Assembly (NCBI GenBank): GCA_013399895.1
Contig: VXBA01006569.1
Location: forward strand, 496,001-560,000
Direction of reading: 5' to 3'
Source: Serilophus lunatus
Lineage: Eukaryota > Chordata > Aves > Passeriformes > Eurylaimidae
Length of the DNA: 64,000 nt
Position numbers and translations under genes: made by a program. Shown piece by piece: positions 30,101 through 45,100 of this stretch. Position 1 is the stretch's first letter; each line of letters starts with the position of its first letter. The notes below the pieces were generated by a model. That model searched no databases and was not told the origin of the DNA. It saw only the letters and a program-made list of their open reading frames with translations.

Positions 30101-33100
30101 CCACTGATTTATGAGCTGCACTAACATTTTTACTGCATTGTCAAGAAGCGTTGGGTGCACGTCAGTCACTTCACGCACAATAAAATATACAAATCCTGAA
30201 AGAACATCTTCCCGCCAATCTGGAAAATCAAGCATTAATGCTTGGAGAGTATTGAAAGCCAAGGCACGAAGTTCTTCATCCATATGAATTGTCAGCCTGT
30301 TTAGAAAAAATACCGGTATCATCACCCCAGATAGGCATCCTTTTAACCAGCCTTTATAATTTAAAGTTTGCTGTTAAGTCTTCCTGTAGAACACTTCCAC
30401 ACAGATACATTTTCAACATAGACCTGAAACCAGATACTAACAGAAGGTGCTTCTACTATGGCAAAATATTGCAAGGTTTCACAAAACTTAATACAAACAA
30501 TTTTCAAGAGAGGCTGTCAAGTCTTTCACATAGGTACATCTTTGCATGCCTCTGAGCAACCACCTTCAGCTCAGCAAACAGGCACCTTGTGATGTACAGG
30601 TTATTTTCTTCAAATTAAAATTGAAAAGAACAGCTTAATTTTGCAGTTAAAGCAGATTTATTTTAGATATGAGAAAAAAATAACAAAAAAAAATCCCCTT
30701 GTATATATACTTAAAAATATGTCTCAGCCTGCTAAGCGAGACAGAACTTATTATTACTTCATACTCCGTGTCTTTTATATACCGTTTAATACTGAAAAAA
30801 AAGTATTAGGAATATCTTACTCTCTCACAGTTTTACTAACTTTTTATATATGTAACTTAACACATAATATGAAAATGAATTTAGAACTTAAAACCTAAAA
30901 GCTATCCTGTATTTCTGTGCAAAGAGCATACATGCATTAAAAAGAAAAAAATTGTCTCAACTACTTATCCGTACTGATAAGGCATATTGAATTTAAACTG
31001 AGCTAAGAGATGGAAAAGTATGGCTTGTGTTGGATTAAAAAAATTGGAAAAACAAAGCAGGACTAGTAGAGAAAAAAAATAAAGTTTCTTTTAAGTGCCT
31101 GTCTCACATTTTGGCAATGTCGAACCGGAATGACTTTATGAAAATTTGTAACATTAGCAATAGCAAGGTTAAAAAGGAAAAAAGTATGACAGCAGTAACA
31201 AAAGGATAAAATAAGATCAAAAAAACCTCAAGGTAACAGAACTAAATACCTGCTTCTCAAAAAATTATCTCTGAAAATAAGTGCAAGATCTGCAGTAAAA
31301 CTTGACCAGCTGCAGGAGCAGGAAGGATGGATTCCATATGCAGTGGATGCAGACTGCATAGTGAGTGCTCACAAACGTGCACGTGCAGCATTTATAAAAA
31401 GAAGATTCATCAAGAGCAGAACTTCATTTCTCTTACCTTGCAAGCAGTTCAATGAGGTCAGTCCTACTCATGCCATCTGGAATCAGTCTGGGAATAGCAG
31501 CTATGCAAGTTCTGAACAAATCTATCTTAGGTTTCCTCTCACCCCTACAAAAATAGTGTATAATCAACAAAACAACAGGAAAATCTACATCAGTACAGCA
31601 TACATGTTTATTTTCAATTTCTTGTCAAAACTGAGGTAACAAATATTTCTAGCATTAATTAATGAAATTAACATTCACTTAATAGCCAAGTAAGAAACCC
31701 CAATATTGTAATGCATTAATGATGGCATCTGCAACATTACAGCATAAAAATAATGACACTACTGTGACAGTGAAAATCTTGTAACTCAGTACATACGTAA
31801 TCATGTCTTCTGGTTCTTTATTGGACATCTGCACACTAGTCATGCACATGGGCCTTCCAACTTCTTTGTCCAAATGCCTAAGAATGCTATCCAGTGCTTT
31901 TCTGACTTGAGGATAGTATATGGACATTCCTGAAAAATCAAGGAGTTCCATCACCTCTTTCATTTGTTGTTATTTAATTTCAACATTTTTATTAAAATAT
32001 TTGTCACTTATTCAGTTTAGGACAAATTTCTTATTGTACAACAGATGAAATGAAACACATGTTAACTGAGGAAATAAATGCATGTATATATTAAGTACAT
32101 ATACAAATATATGAATATGAGGTATTTTATGACAGTAGAAGTTTCAGAAAGAATATAAACTGAAGAAATCATTAGCTGTTTCTTTTTTTTCTCAATTATG
32201 AGCCTTTTAGTTCTGGTTTAAACTTTACATGTTGAAGTAGTCCTTTACAGATTACTACTCCATTCACAGAATACCAGTAGAGCACAGGGATCACAATTAT
32301 CTTACTGAACTCAGCTGTGAGACATCTGTGACATTTTAGAGTGACATCAAGGGAACAAAACTTGCCATGCTATTTATCACATCAGTTGCACTCAGGCTTC
32401 TTTGTGCTAATTTGGCAATGCAAAACACTTCAAGAAAAGCCATGGATTTCATTTCAGACACCAGTAGGTCAATATTGTCTAAGAGCCCTCTCTAAAGAAT
32501 CAAAGCAATTCTGTTAAAACATAGGATTAACAATTAAAATAAATACATAAAGTAAGTTACATAAATGTGCTGCTTGAGAATAATTGAGAATACAAACACA
32601 CATACTGGAACACAAACTTACAAAAGAATACAATGTACCTATAACTTTTGCTTCCTCATCTGTCAGCGTCTTATTAAGAAAAATCTTCTTCACTCGCAGA
32701 GTATTTCCTGAAGGAAGAACAACTCCTGTTGTTGGCATTGGTGGTTCACCATCTTTCTGCTGCAAGCTATCTGCTATAACAAGGAAGACTCTGAGGCCAA
32801 TATTCATCCTCTTCAAGAGCAAAAAAGGAACAAAAAGAGGAAATAAAACCAGAAGAAATTATAATATTACACACAAACAGAATTACACACAGAATTAATA
32901 AGGTTGGAAAAGACCATGGAGATCATCAAGTCCAACCTTTACCTAGGTTAACAACCTACCCAACATCAGTCTAACATCTATACCATCTAAACCATCTAAA
33001 CCATACCGCTAAGTTCATCATCTAACCTATCCCTAAACACATCCAAGGACAGTGACTCCACCACCTCCCTGGGAAGCCCATTCCAGTGGGGGATCACTTT

Positions 33101-36100
33101 CACTGTGAAAAAGTTCCTCCTGATATCCAATCTAAACCTCCCCTGATGCAGCCTAAGACTGTGTATTGAAGTACCACAGAAACGAAAAACGAATTGCATT
33201 TTTCTTCTCTTTTAAACAGACAGCAGTATGGTTCTAGTAGAACAGGCATTATTTAAATGCTACCTATTAGGGTATTGAAAGCAACAAGAATAAAGTTTAA
33301 GCTTGCTGTGCCTCCCCACAACTCTGATTCAAGTCAATTGACTTTGCCCAGGCTAACATACTGAATATTTTATAGTGATGAGCACTAAAGGAGTTCATGA
33401 ATCTCTATAGTAACATACTGAAGACAGAGATTGCTTAAACGTCTGTTAGACTGAGTCTGAAACCATAAGGATTAGGTATGACTTTCCTGTAAAAAGGCTT
33501 TACTGTTATACAGTACCAACACCACATACTTACTGAAATCGTTGAATAACTCTGAACTGTAGAACTGTTAGCTTACTCACTGGCAATGAAACAGCAACTA
33601 TGCCCAACTACAGTTACTACTCTACTTTTAACAGAAGATCCCTTCAGATATTCATTAATCTGCTTTTATCCTGGCTCAAAAATAGTTAACAACTTTTCCC
33701 CCCAAATCCTCCAATGCAAAATCGTGGCATGCAAGTAATAAGACTTTTTTTACCTCTGGATTAATAGTGAAGGTTTTAGGTGATTTTCCAACACTAAGAA
33801 GATCAAATATTATTTCTTTCATTGCAAAATCCAATCGTTCCTATAAAGTAAGATAGATTGGTATGATCATCTCTTTCCTGTTAATATCCATAATTTCTTG
33901 GCTTTGCACAAATGCTAGGTATCCCGTTTTAAAAATTTAAAATCTAAAAATTAAGAAGTTTAAAAAATATTCCTTTTTTTCCCATTTAGTCTTATAACTT
34001 CATATATATATACATATATATCAACACAGCTCATCCCCTGATAATAATTTCTCCTGAAAAAAAATCCCAGACAATTCTGCTCAGGTCAAACACATTTCTA
34101 CAAATAAGATGAACTGTTTTAGAAAACTAAATATTAGAGATATAGAGAAGCCTTAGGAAATAAAAAAAATTAAAATGCAATAAATATAAAGAATACAAAG
34201 AGTGAAGGGTTTTGTGTCCTGCCTCATCCCTGTGTGAACAAAAGCCAATCATTTTAGAAGGTGAAGTACAGACAAGTGATTTTCAAGACAGGAAAACATG
34301 TCTTTAATCTATAAGGTTATAGATGGATGGGAGTTTATCTTGTGAGATCATATCCTGCATTTATTATTAGGATAACAGAAGCACCTAAAATAACATAAAT
34401 CATAACGCAATACTATCTACACACTACTATATTCATTGCACACTTTTTCTGTCTACAGAGGCCAGTCCCCAAGCTAAATATAAGTGGATATTACTGTTTT
34501 AATGCTTTGGCCCTTATGAAAATATCATAATGGATATATTAATTATACTAGTATACTAGTATATATTTTATATATATATACACAACAGTGAAATACAAAT
34601 GTAAATGCTAATCATCATAATATTCATTCACAACAATTACTGAAGTTTAAATAAATAATTTTGCCACTGTTAGAAACACTGTTAGAGTTATTTCATTTGT
34701 TATGCATATTTGGGGAAATTCTCCTCAAGATATAAGACAATTAATTCAGCAAAAATATTTCAAAAACTAACCTTAAATTTACATTTCTCCTAAAAAAATG
34801 TTCATTCTATTATTATAGCTCTAACTAAATGCATTCTTACCTGAGCAATGAACTGAATAATCTTCACAAATATATTCAGAGGTGTGTCTCGTGGGACCAC
34901 GCTACGCGATCCTTTTGGAAAAAGTGCTGATACAATGCTCATGAGACGGCTACAAGAATGTAAACCAAAAAAGAAGTAAAAAAACCTTTTAAAAGTAACT
35001 CCTTATAACAGCATAGATGTCATAGTTTAAATCTAGAAGTGCGTATGTGTGTGGCTACAACAAAAAAATACCGAAGCTTGGGACAGGTAGCACCACGTAC
35101 AGGAAGTACAGCCCCAGCTGTCACAGGCTACAGTATCATGGGTTCATTTATAAACTGAACAAGATCCTGTTTTAAACTAGTTACTAATAGTCAGGAGAAG
35201 GAGCAAAATCTGAATGACTATTTTAGATTCTCATTATGCACATTTATAAAGCAAACCTTTTCATTTCCCACCCTTATGTCCTGATGGTCACTTCATACCC
35301 TATTTGATCTGGTACCATTGGTGCCTTTTAACTTTAATAAAATTTCCTGCTTATCTCTCTGCCCTTTTCTATCCCTATAAAGACAATTCAAGACTATTCT
35401 ATCTTTTCATCAAAATAAACAAGTTCTTTTTGTTTGCTCTGTTAAGACAAAATCTTTAGTCCCTCATTTACTTGATGTATTGGTTTTTCTGTGGCCAGGT
35501 TTTGGTGGCAGTGGGGGGGGGNNNNNNNNNNNNNNNNNNNNNNNNNNNNNNNNNNNNNNNNNNNNNNNNNNNNNNNNNNNNNNNNNNNNNNNNNNNNNNN
35601 NNNNNNNNNNNNNNNNNNNNNNNNNNNNNNNNNNNNNNNNNNNNNNNNNNNNNNNNNNNNNNNNNNNNNNNNNNNNNNNNNNNNNNNNNNNNNNNNNNNN
35701 NNNNNNNNNNNNNNNNNNNNNNNNNNNNNNNNNNNNNNNNNNNNNNNNNNNNNNNNNNNNNNNNNNNNNNNNNNNNNNNNNNNNNNNNNNNNNNNNNNNN
35801 NNNNNNNNNNNNNNNNNNNNNNNNNNNNNNNNNNNNNNNNNNNNNNNNNNNNNNNNNNNNNNNNNNNNNNNNNNNNNNNNNNNNNNNNNNNNNNNNNNNN
35901 NNNNNNNNNNNNNNNNNNNNNNNNNNNNNNNNNNNNNNNNNNNNNNNNNNNNNNNNNNNNNNNNNNNNNNNNNNNGAACTGTATCCTGTGAGGGATGGAT
36001 CCCATGGAATGCGGCTGGAAGGACTCCTCTCCCCAAGCAGTGGCTGAGAACAGCAGCTGACCACAGCAACACCTCCCCCCCCACCTCGCCTTTTCCCTTG

Positions 36101-39100
36101 ACCGCTGCGGGAGAATAGGTTGGATGTAAGAAGGAGGGGGTTGGGGGGTAAAAGGTGTCTTTTAGTCTCTTTCTCTTAGCTCTGATCTTGTTAGTAATAA
36201 ATTTGATTATTATTCCCACATAGAGTCTTGTTTTGCCTGTGACGGTGATTAAGAAAGAATCTGTTGTAGTCCTTATCATGAATAACGAAACCTCTCGTTA
36301 TATTCTCTCTCTCCTCTATAGTTGGGCAAGGGGGAGTGAGAAGGTGGCTGTAGTGGGCCCCTGGCACCCAGCCTGGGTTAAACCACTACACTTGACTAAA
36401 CCATCCCTGAGCTGGCTTCAAGACCTCTTCTGACATCACCTCATGGAAAAAATCCGCAACAATCAGTAGTTTAAAATCCTTTCCTTAATGAACTTACCTT
36501 TGAGTTACAGTGTTGCTTTCACATTTTATTCTAATAACATAAACCCACAATAACCTATATAAAGATTCCAGTGCAACTCGGGACATTTTGGGATCTTTAT
36601 TCTGTAAAATAAATGAAAAAATACAGTTACTGTTGCCTATGAGACACTAGAAAATTCTATTCTATTTTTTTTTACTTTTGAAGACTTCTTTTTTTAAACA
36701 GTGAAAGCTGACGTCTTTAATAGTGAATATGTTTTTAATATTTTTCACAATAATCCTGTGTTGCCTATTTTCAGTACTACCTAAATTTTTAATAGTAATT
36801 CCAGATCATTTTACACATCTCACACTCTAAGGGCACAGGAGTAACTAAAAAACAGATATTCCTCTTGAGATGAACATGAAGAGTGTACTGTTTCCAAGAA
36901 CTTTTCTCAGAAAGCCATTGGTAATGAATACCTACTTCACAGCAAACTAATTTACAGTTTGCCTAAAATATTGGAGTAGCTGCTTTGGATCAGGTACAAA
37001 GTCTAGTTCCATCACTCAGTTTGTGACAGCAGACAGAAGCAGGTACAGAAGAAAAGAATGCAAAACAGGGCAGGCACACAAGTATGCTTCTCTGAGTGAG
37101 GCTTCACACAATTTAGCCATTTCCTGCAGGCTGTGTTAGGGTTCATCCACTTCCAATGGATTTTTATTTTAACAATCAAGCTATCTTTTTTTGAATATAA
37201 AATTCTGTAGAATAATTCAGTTTATTATTATGCACTGAATGAAAAAAAGTCATAAAGCTGCTACTAGGATTTTAGCTTTGATCCTCTGAGCTCTTAAACT
37301 GTGTAAACCAGTAACAAACTACAGAAATCTCTTTTCCAACTAGGAATTCTTAGTGCTTTTATAATCTACAAGTGTCCAGCAAGATTCCTGGACTTGGCTG
37401 TAAGTATTAACAACTGAATATAATAAATGATTCCCAGTTGTCAACATTTTAGATATTGTCTTAAATTCAAACTAAGAAACCCAAACAAAACCAAACAAAA
37501 ACAAACAGCAAAAGAAACCCAAAACCACACCTTCCCCACCTCCAGTGATGTTCTTCTGTTTCAAGACATATCTATATGATAACTCGAACCTAATTAATAT
37601 TTTGTGGCCTCTACCACAAGCCAGTGAGTCAGGATAGCAAATGACTTTGACCTTCCACAAAGGGTGTAAGTGGACCTAAGTCCACACTGTTCAAAAAGAG
37701 GCAGTCTCATCCTTGGTTCCTTTCTCCACAACCTCAACCTGCATTAACTGTAGCAGTAAGAAAGCCCAACTTGCATCAATAAACTGATCAAAATAATTTC
37801 ACGTCCATATCAACAGTGCAATCGGCTGTATAAAGAACAGTAATTTGGATGGCTTTAACATGGACGGGATGGGGTTTGGCAGCAGCTTACTCTAAGAAAG
37901 GCTGAAAGCTTATCACACAATCACAGAGGCAAAAGTGGCACTTCAAAGTAATACATACAAGTAATATATATGACTGACTACCAGAATATTAGAGGGAATA
38001 ACTTAAGCCAGTCTACATCAGTGACAATACTGTTTCACCCCTCCTTCACACTCAGCAATGTGTTCTGCCATCACCTCTAAAATAGCACTCCTGTAACTAG
38101 GCAGTGAGTAAATTTAGGAAGGTCATCTGGACAAAATCTAATCAGTAAAAAGTTACACCTGTCCCTGGTTAGTATTCACACAGACAACTGTCCCACTGTC
38201 CAGTTAATTCAGCAGTGCTACCGTGTGGAAGAAGCAAAGAGAGTGAGACTCTCTGCAAGACAGTGAGACTGTGACAGCTTTCATTTTAATCAACTCAAAC
38301 AACAGAAGACCCATATTATTACTCACTGTATTTAATTTACAGGTCAACAATTACTGATAGTTGAAGTAGGTTTGGGAATTGGTATATGTGTTATCAAAGT
38401 CCATCTGAAATGCAACTGAGTAATGCTTCCATTTTCTTATTTCTGATATTCTACAGGGGAGTTTAATTTACAGGTCCAAAAATTTATTATTCGCTTTCAA
38501 TAACTGTATAAAAAATGATAGAGGTAGCAGATATTTTACAATGTGTTAACAACATTTTGTTAGCAGGTGAGTCATCCAATATAGCTACTGCTGACTAATT
38601 ATGACAGTTTGCTTCTTTGATATAAAGAATAAAAAAAAGAATATATTAGGAGGCATTCACCTTTTAAAAAGAGTTATAAAACTAATTCAGCGGTATTTTT
38701 AACATCTGAAGCACTGAAAAGTTTCATCATCTCTTCCTATAATGAGGCACTAAACAAGTATGCTAGAAGAAAATCAGTTTTGGGGTCTGATTTATGGCAC
38801 ACTTCTTGTACACCTGGTGTTAATATATTAGTATTTCCTTTTCCCTTTGATATTACAGCAAATAGAATAATGTATAAATGGCTATGTAATGCAGCAACCT
38901 GGTTGAATTTTAGTCTTTTTTAGCTGATGTCCCTCAGATTTTAAAGTATTCTATCTGTTGAGGGTTTTTTAACATAGTTTCGTTTAAAATCCTAAAACTT
39001 TTAACATAAATTATGGTATCAGCAGACTATGAAATAAGATGTCAAGGACAGTATCTCTGCTACAAAACCAAAAAATTAACAGCAAATCTACAGTGGTTTT

Positions 39101-42100
39101 ACACAACAGATTAAAATGAGTCAATGAAAGAAATCTCAGTGACAGCAAAAAACAAAATAGCATTTTTTCTGTGTTAGTCAAATGTAGTCACTTACTGAAG
39201 AAAGTACTTTTTAATACTGATGTTAAACTTTTCTTCTGTTCTGAACTAAAACAATTTCTACTTTTTAAAACCTGCAAAACCAACAGTGTAAAAGTCTTTC
39301 AAGTTACTGTACTGCAAGTTGTTATAATAAATCAGTTTCACATTTTTTTATTGTGAAAACGTTTTCAGTTTGCTGGCATGCAAGACACTATTTGAAATTT
39401 AATTAATTAACAGAAAAAACCCACACATCTCAATAGATAGTTTAATTCCAGTGGAAACATGCACTGCTGTTCTTGGAAAACCAGCTGTGATATTGATAAT
39501 CATTCTCATAAAGCCATACTTTCACCCCAAAGAAAAACTGGTATTAGATATTTTTCTGATTTTCTTCTTTACTTCCTGGCAAGAAAAACAAGTCTTTGAA
39601 ACAACAGCTATTCTTAGTCCTGTTGCTTCTAAACAGTACTCATAGCAATTTTACAAAGAAAGGAAAGCACAAAATACAACAAAAACATTTAAAAACCCAA
39701 ATCGAAAGCATTTACATGACACAAAGCAACATTTCATTGAGTTACAACAACATATTAACTCACCTGCAGTGTTTCTATTTGTTTTCTGATACTGTTGTTA
39801 GATGGCATCTAAATAAAGCAATGTGAGACAGCAAAACATAACAAACATGAGAATGGAAGGCACATGCATGTTAGATGAAAAAAAGCACAAAACCAACAGA
39901 TAGCTGTCTAGCAAGGACTCTATTCAGTAGAAATAAAGGTTTTACGATAGTGGCAGAAAACGTTCCTTCAGCTTTCAAAATTTTGTGGTAACAGACACTA
40001 TGGTTAAACTGTGAGGAAAAAAAAATAAATTCTTTTTCCACACAACAGCGACACAAAATGATACACACTGCTCTCTCTCCCATTTCAGCAGCTTTCTTAA
40101 ATGTGCCTTCCTCTCCCCAGAAAAGGTGGTAAAGATATCACAACTCAGCTTCATCAAAGAATTTATCAACATTCTTACAAACTTGTTAGAATTAGTCTGT
40201 CTAAATACTCTTCAAAAAAAGTAAGCAAAATGTTTTATAATACTGATCCAGTATTGTCAAACACACTGTCTGCTGAACAAATTCAGAATTTCGCCTACAC
40301 CACAGTGTGTAAAAAAATGCCTGCTGGGTTCAATGCTGAAACAGCATCCCAACTGCTCTGTGGGACAAAGCCAGCTATACATGTACCAAAAACAACCCTG
40401 TGGTGCACTCCTGGTCTAAATAGACTCTTACAACTCACTTATCTACTATTTGCATTGGTGCAGACCCCTAGCTTTCCTCCTTCCAGCAAGGTTAGGATGT
40501 TTCCCCCGTACACTAAGCCTGCTTTGAGGATAACTAAATGCAACGTGCATTGAAACCCAGCACAAAAGAGTTTACAAGGGCCATAAATATCACTAGGATT
40601 AGGAGTCAAAGCACTCTCAAGTATATTATCAAGCACAAAGCAGGCCCAAAAGGAGGGTATGAACATACTGTGCATCAGGCACTATGCAGCAACTGTGAAG
40701 ATGTGAGCTTTCAAACCATGGCAAATAGGAAATTGCTTATATCTATCACCAAAATGTGACAACACTAAGTGTTGTCATTATTTCAATTGCCAATTTAATA
40801 ATTGCAACAAATACTAGGTAGGGGTAAATAAACATTTTCAATTCTCTAAGTATCTCCCAGTAACTGAAAATTACTTTATTAAATAACAAAGACTCCAGAG
40901 ACAATGGATTTGGAATTCCTTAATTCATTTTACATATTCAAGTAACCACAAATAGAATAACTTTAGTAATTAAAAAATCAGGAGATAAAATGGGGAAGGG
41001 TAAATCTAAGACACTAAACTGCTGGGAAATTCAGATTTATAAATTAATAAGATTACTTATTACAGAGTGCATGCATTTAATTAGCTTCAGAAACAAAGGA
41101 ACACATTAATTTGTAAGACACATGAGGACAGTGGGGGTGTATTTTTCAAGATTAAACTCAAAAAAGTTTCTGAACAAGGTAGGCACCCAAAAAAATTCAA
41201 TAGTATTTGGTGTGCCAAATTCAACCAAGCCATAAAATATTCTAAATAACTCATCGATGGCATAGCATCATAACACTGTAAATTCTGAATTGCAGAAATT
41301 CATATGTGGAATTTCTGCTGAATAGAGCCTTACAGTAAATGTGTTAAGCTGTTAGTGGTTAACAAAACTAAGTAAAATATAAAATGCATGCTCAGCAACT
41401 ACCAGTTAAACTCACTGGCATTTATAGCTTTAATACATCCAGTACCAGCAATGGACATTATGCCAGAAAAAAGGCAACTCCTAGATTGTCAGAGGGTTTT
41501 TTAAAGCTTTAAGAAAAAAAGCACAAGCAGCCTCCATAAGCAAAGTAGACCACAAAACAAAAATCAAGGCAAATATTGCAAAAGAACTGCAATGTTAGAT
41601 GAAAAATATACAAAACCCAACAAGCAACAGAAAGGTGTGAAAGATGTTGTGAGAACAAAATGACCCTTAAAAACAATCCAAGCAGCTAAACCAGTTTCCT
41701 TTTGACTTCATGCTGGTTTATGTATTTTACTAATAAGCTTCGGAATTGTCACTCATACTTAATCAGAATCAGTATTGTGAAGGAGGATCAAAGAATTTAT
41801 TAACATTTTCAAAATCAACACATTAGGCAAAATCATGAATTATATTAATCGTAATTAAGGAAAGAAAACGTACAACAATTAATGCTACAGGAAACTCACT
41901 TGAAGAAAAATCACTGATTTCTAAGCATCTTGATGTCATTATCAAACAACTGATGTTCACAATGTGATCAACCGAAGTCATGAGTTAAAGGGACACTGTT
42001 ACTGTTTTTTTAAAATACGTATCACAAGCTGCAGATATAATGTATTTTATGATCTTGCACTTCATATTCTACTCATTCATTTGTGAACAAGAGAAATTTT

Positions 42101-45100
42101 GCACTTCCTATACATTCTACTTAGAAGAGCAAAGGAGTAATTTATTTTCTCACATAAAATTTTCACATGAAGAATTACAGTTTGTACTTTCTCTGGCATG
42201 AATAGTCCTTATTAGCAGATGCTTCTGAAGATTTACTCAATAAAAATTATAGTCTCCAAGGGGAGCACAACTATTTCCAACATGACACAGAATGACAAAA
42301 ACTTACTGAAAAGTTTAATATGAATGGAGACTTGGAACATTTACTTTAGAAAAATATTTCAGTGTCCTTTTAAACAGCCAAATACTCATTTATTTGGCAC
42401 GTGGGTGCTGAGAACATATTGGAACAAATACTAGTGATTTGCAAGAGCTCCTGAATTGAAAAGGATTCTTACCTTTAGATGTGATAAACAGTTCTGCAGG
42501 AAAACGTGCCAGTTATTTAAAAAAAACTGTTTCTGACTGACACACAACAGGCAGGTGATCAATGGATACAAAGCCTACGAGCAGGGGGAAAAAAGAATTG
42601 ATCAAATTGCTCTTTGAAGACCTCCTATGTCTTGTACATTGAGAATGAGACACAGTTTGTTCTTGCCTCTCACTCTCCCAGTTTCAGCACTGCACAGCAA
42701 CCTTTCCCCTGCACTGGGACACATCTGCCAGGCACAGTGCCCTGGCTGTAACCTCCGCGCTGTAAGAGCTCATGGTATAAGACCACAGCAGTGGGGCCAA
42801 GGTGAAGCTCATCCCCTAACAAGACCTGATCTTAAACAAAGGACTGAGAGCAGGTCTCACCCTTCATACAATAATCGCTCTTTCCATGCAATCACAAGAC
42901 TCAGATCAGGGAGTCCCATGTGCTGGGCAAGTGAACTGCCTCTAAGAATATTCAGGAAAAGTATCATCAACTCAGTCAAATCTGAGGCAGACTTCAGGTT
43001 GTCAGAAATGTTACTTCTACTCAAGATCTACTTTTAGTGGCAAAGGAAGCAAAATTTAACTTAAGTTCTGCGGATATGCCGAGCATGACTTTGCTTTAGT
43101 AATGTAGGATTTAGTGATTTAATACATAATGGTGATTAATATCAAATCTGACTGCAAATCATCTTGTTATGGAGCAAAGTTAAAGAACGAGAATGAATAG
43201 GTAAAGTGTAATCTTGATGCAACAATTCTAACTTCATTAATAAAATAACATTTTGGATACTGACATCAACCATTTTACGTTATTCTTATGTATGGAGTGC
43301 AACCATACACAATGATATATGCTTCATATGTGCAGAATAAACATCAGAAATTTACTTGCATTTACTGAATATGCCAACTGAAATGCTAAATTAAGCTCTA
43401 CATTTCCAGTAAGGTCAAATGAATTGACTAGAAACGTGGCTGCCATAGTTATGAAGAATTATCAAATACTGCATTGATAAAGAGATAATTAAAAAAGGAT
43501 GGGGGGAAAAAATTCCAGAGCGTATGAAGAGAGGAGAGTAACAGACAGAGCAGGGTTAATAAGAGGCTGCCATTTTACTGGGAAAGTTTTGTCTGACACT
43601 TCCATCTTTTCATTTAAATATAATAATAAATTTAATTTAAATATAATTTAAATATACAGACTCGTCGAATGCAAGTTCTTTACAAAAGAGACATTAGGTT
43701 AAATAACTCTGTGCTAAAACCCACTAAAACAATAAAGAACAAACACTGATTTCAAGACAAATCTCACATGTGAGATAACAAGAGCGAATATCTGTACAAA
43801 GAAACAAAGCAAAATTTGTATGAATGCATATACACCACAAGAATTTAATTATGCTTGAACTGAGATGTTAAGACTTAAATTAATACAGCTGTTAGCTTTT
43901 CCTCATATAATGTACTAGCTTAAGATGAGAAAAATTGAGAAGTTGAAATATTTCTTTAAAATACCAGTGAATGCTTCTTTCTTGAACTCAATTCAAAGGT
44001 AGTCTGATAAAGCATCTCCACAAAATTTTTCAAACATGGCACATTCACTTCATTTTTAACAGCCTATTAAAAAAAACACACACATTAATGAGTTTAAAAA
44101 ATTATACAGAAGGCAATTTAAATATACATTAATATGTACATGAATTCAATACAATTCAAAAGTTAAATCTCATATTTGGTAGGTATTTAAGTGTATTTAT
44201 CTGAAATAGAAACAGAAGCATATGAAACCATGTCATACACTACAACCATACAGTTAAAACAAGAATTAAATCAAACAAACAAAAATCCTCACTCCAACAA
44301 AATACAATATGTATAACTGCAAATATTTTAAAAATTAACATCCATAACTTCTACACTGTCCTCCTCTTCACTGCTCCCCTTTTCTTTTACGTCCTCTAAT
44401 AGTGAAAAATAAAAACTTAAGAAATTACCAACAGGATTATCAGTCAAACAACCATGCACATTGTCTTTGGTCAGCTTTCAGAATTAATGCAACAGATACA
44501 TGGAGTCCTACACCTTTTTTTAATTGACTCTGCTCTTGCATAGGATTCCTCTCACAGAATAGGTTTCCTCTCACAACCCAGGCAGCTACCTTCTTCATCA
44601 AAATCTCTGCAAGTCTCTTAGGCTTTTCTCTGGATACTTATGATGGTCCATTTAAACATTATTCTCAAACTACTGTTTTATACTGTATTTCTGCTTTATA
44701 TATCAAATTGAGAGGTGGGGTGTTGTAGAGGGGATTGGCTTTGTTGGAAGAGATCCCCTCCAGTTACAATTTCCCTATAACATAAGGTAATTTTTTCTTG
44801 AGTTTTATTACTTAAGATTCTTAAATTATATAAACATTATCACTAATTACATCATATAAAGATAAGTCATGTCCATCGTGCTAAGAACACTCTGAAAACA
44901 TTCATGATGCAGAAGCATAAAAATAGCAGGTTATCTCTGTAATATGTACCAAACCCAAAAAGAAAGAACTGAAAAAGTAGTTATGGTTTAAATCACTTCC
45001 TACTTACCAAATAATTTATCTTCTGCTATTCTTAAGCTATAAGTTGATCAGTACCCTGCTAGCTCCACATGAGAAATCAGTTGGTTTGGGATATAACCTT

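Noticed and set aside
35442..36279. Long reading frames across the gap
   Set aside because: They consist mainly of X from the N run, so nothing is coded by visible sequence.
40101..40553. 150-codon plus-strand frame antisense to FRYL
   Set aside because: No recognisable motif, no Kozak-like context or exon borders, and composition typical of AT-rich intron DNA. It lies near the microexon by coincidence.
42627..43037. 136-codon plus-strand frame
   Set aside because: Resembles no protein I know; it sits in a slightly GC-richer patch where stops are rarer.
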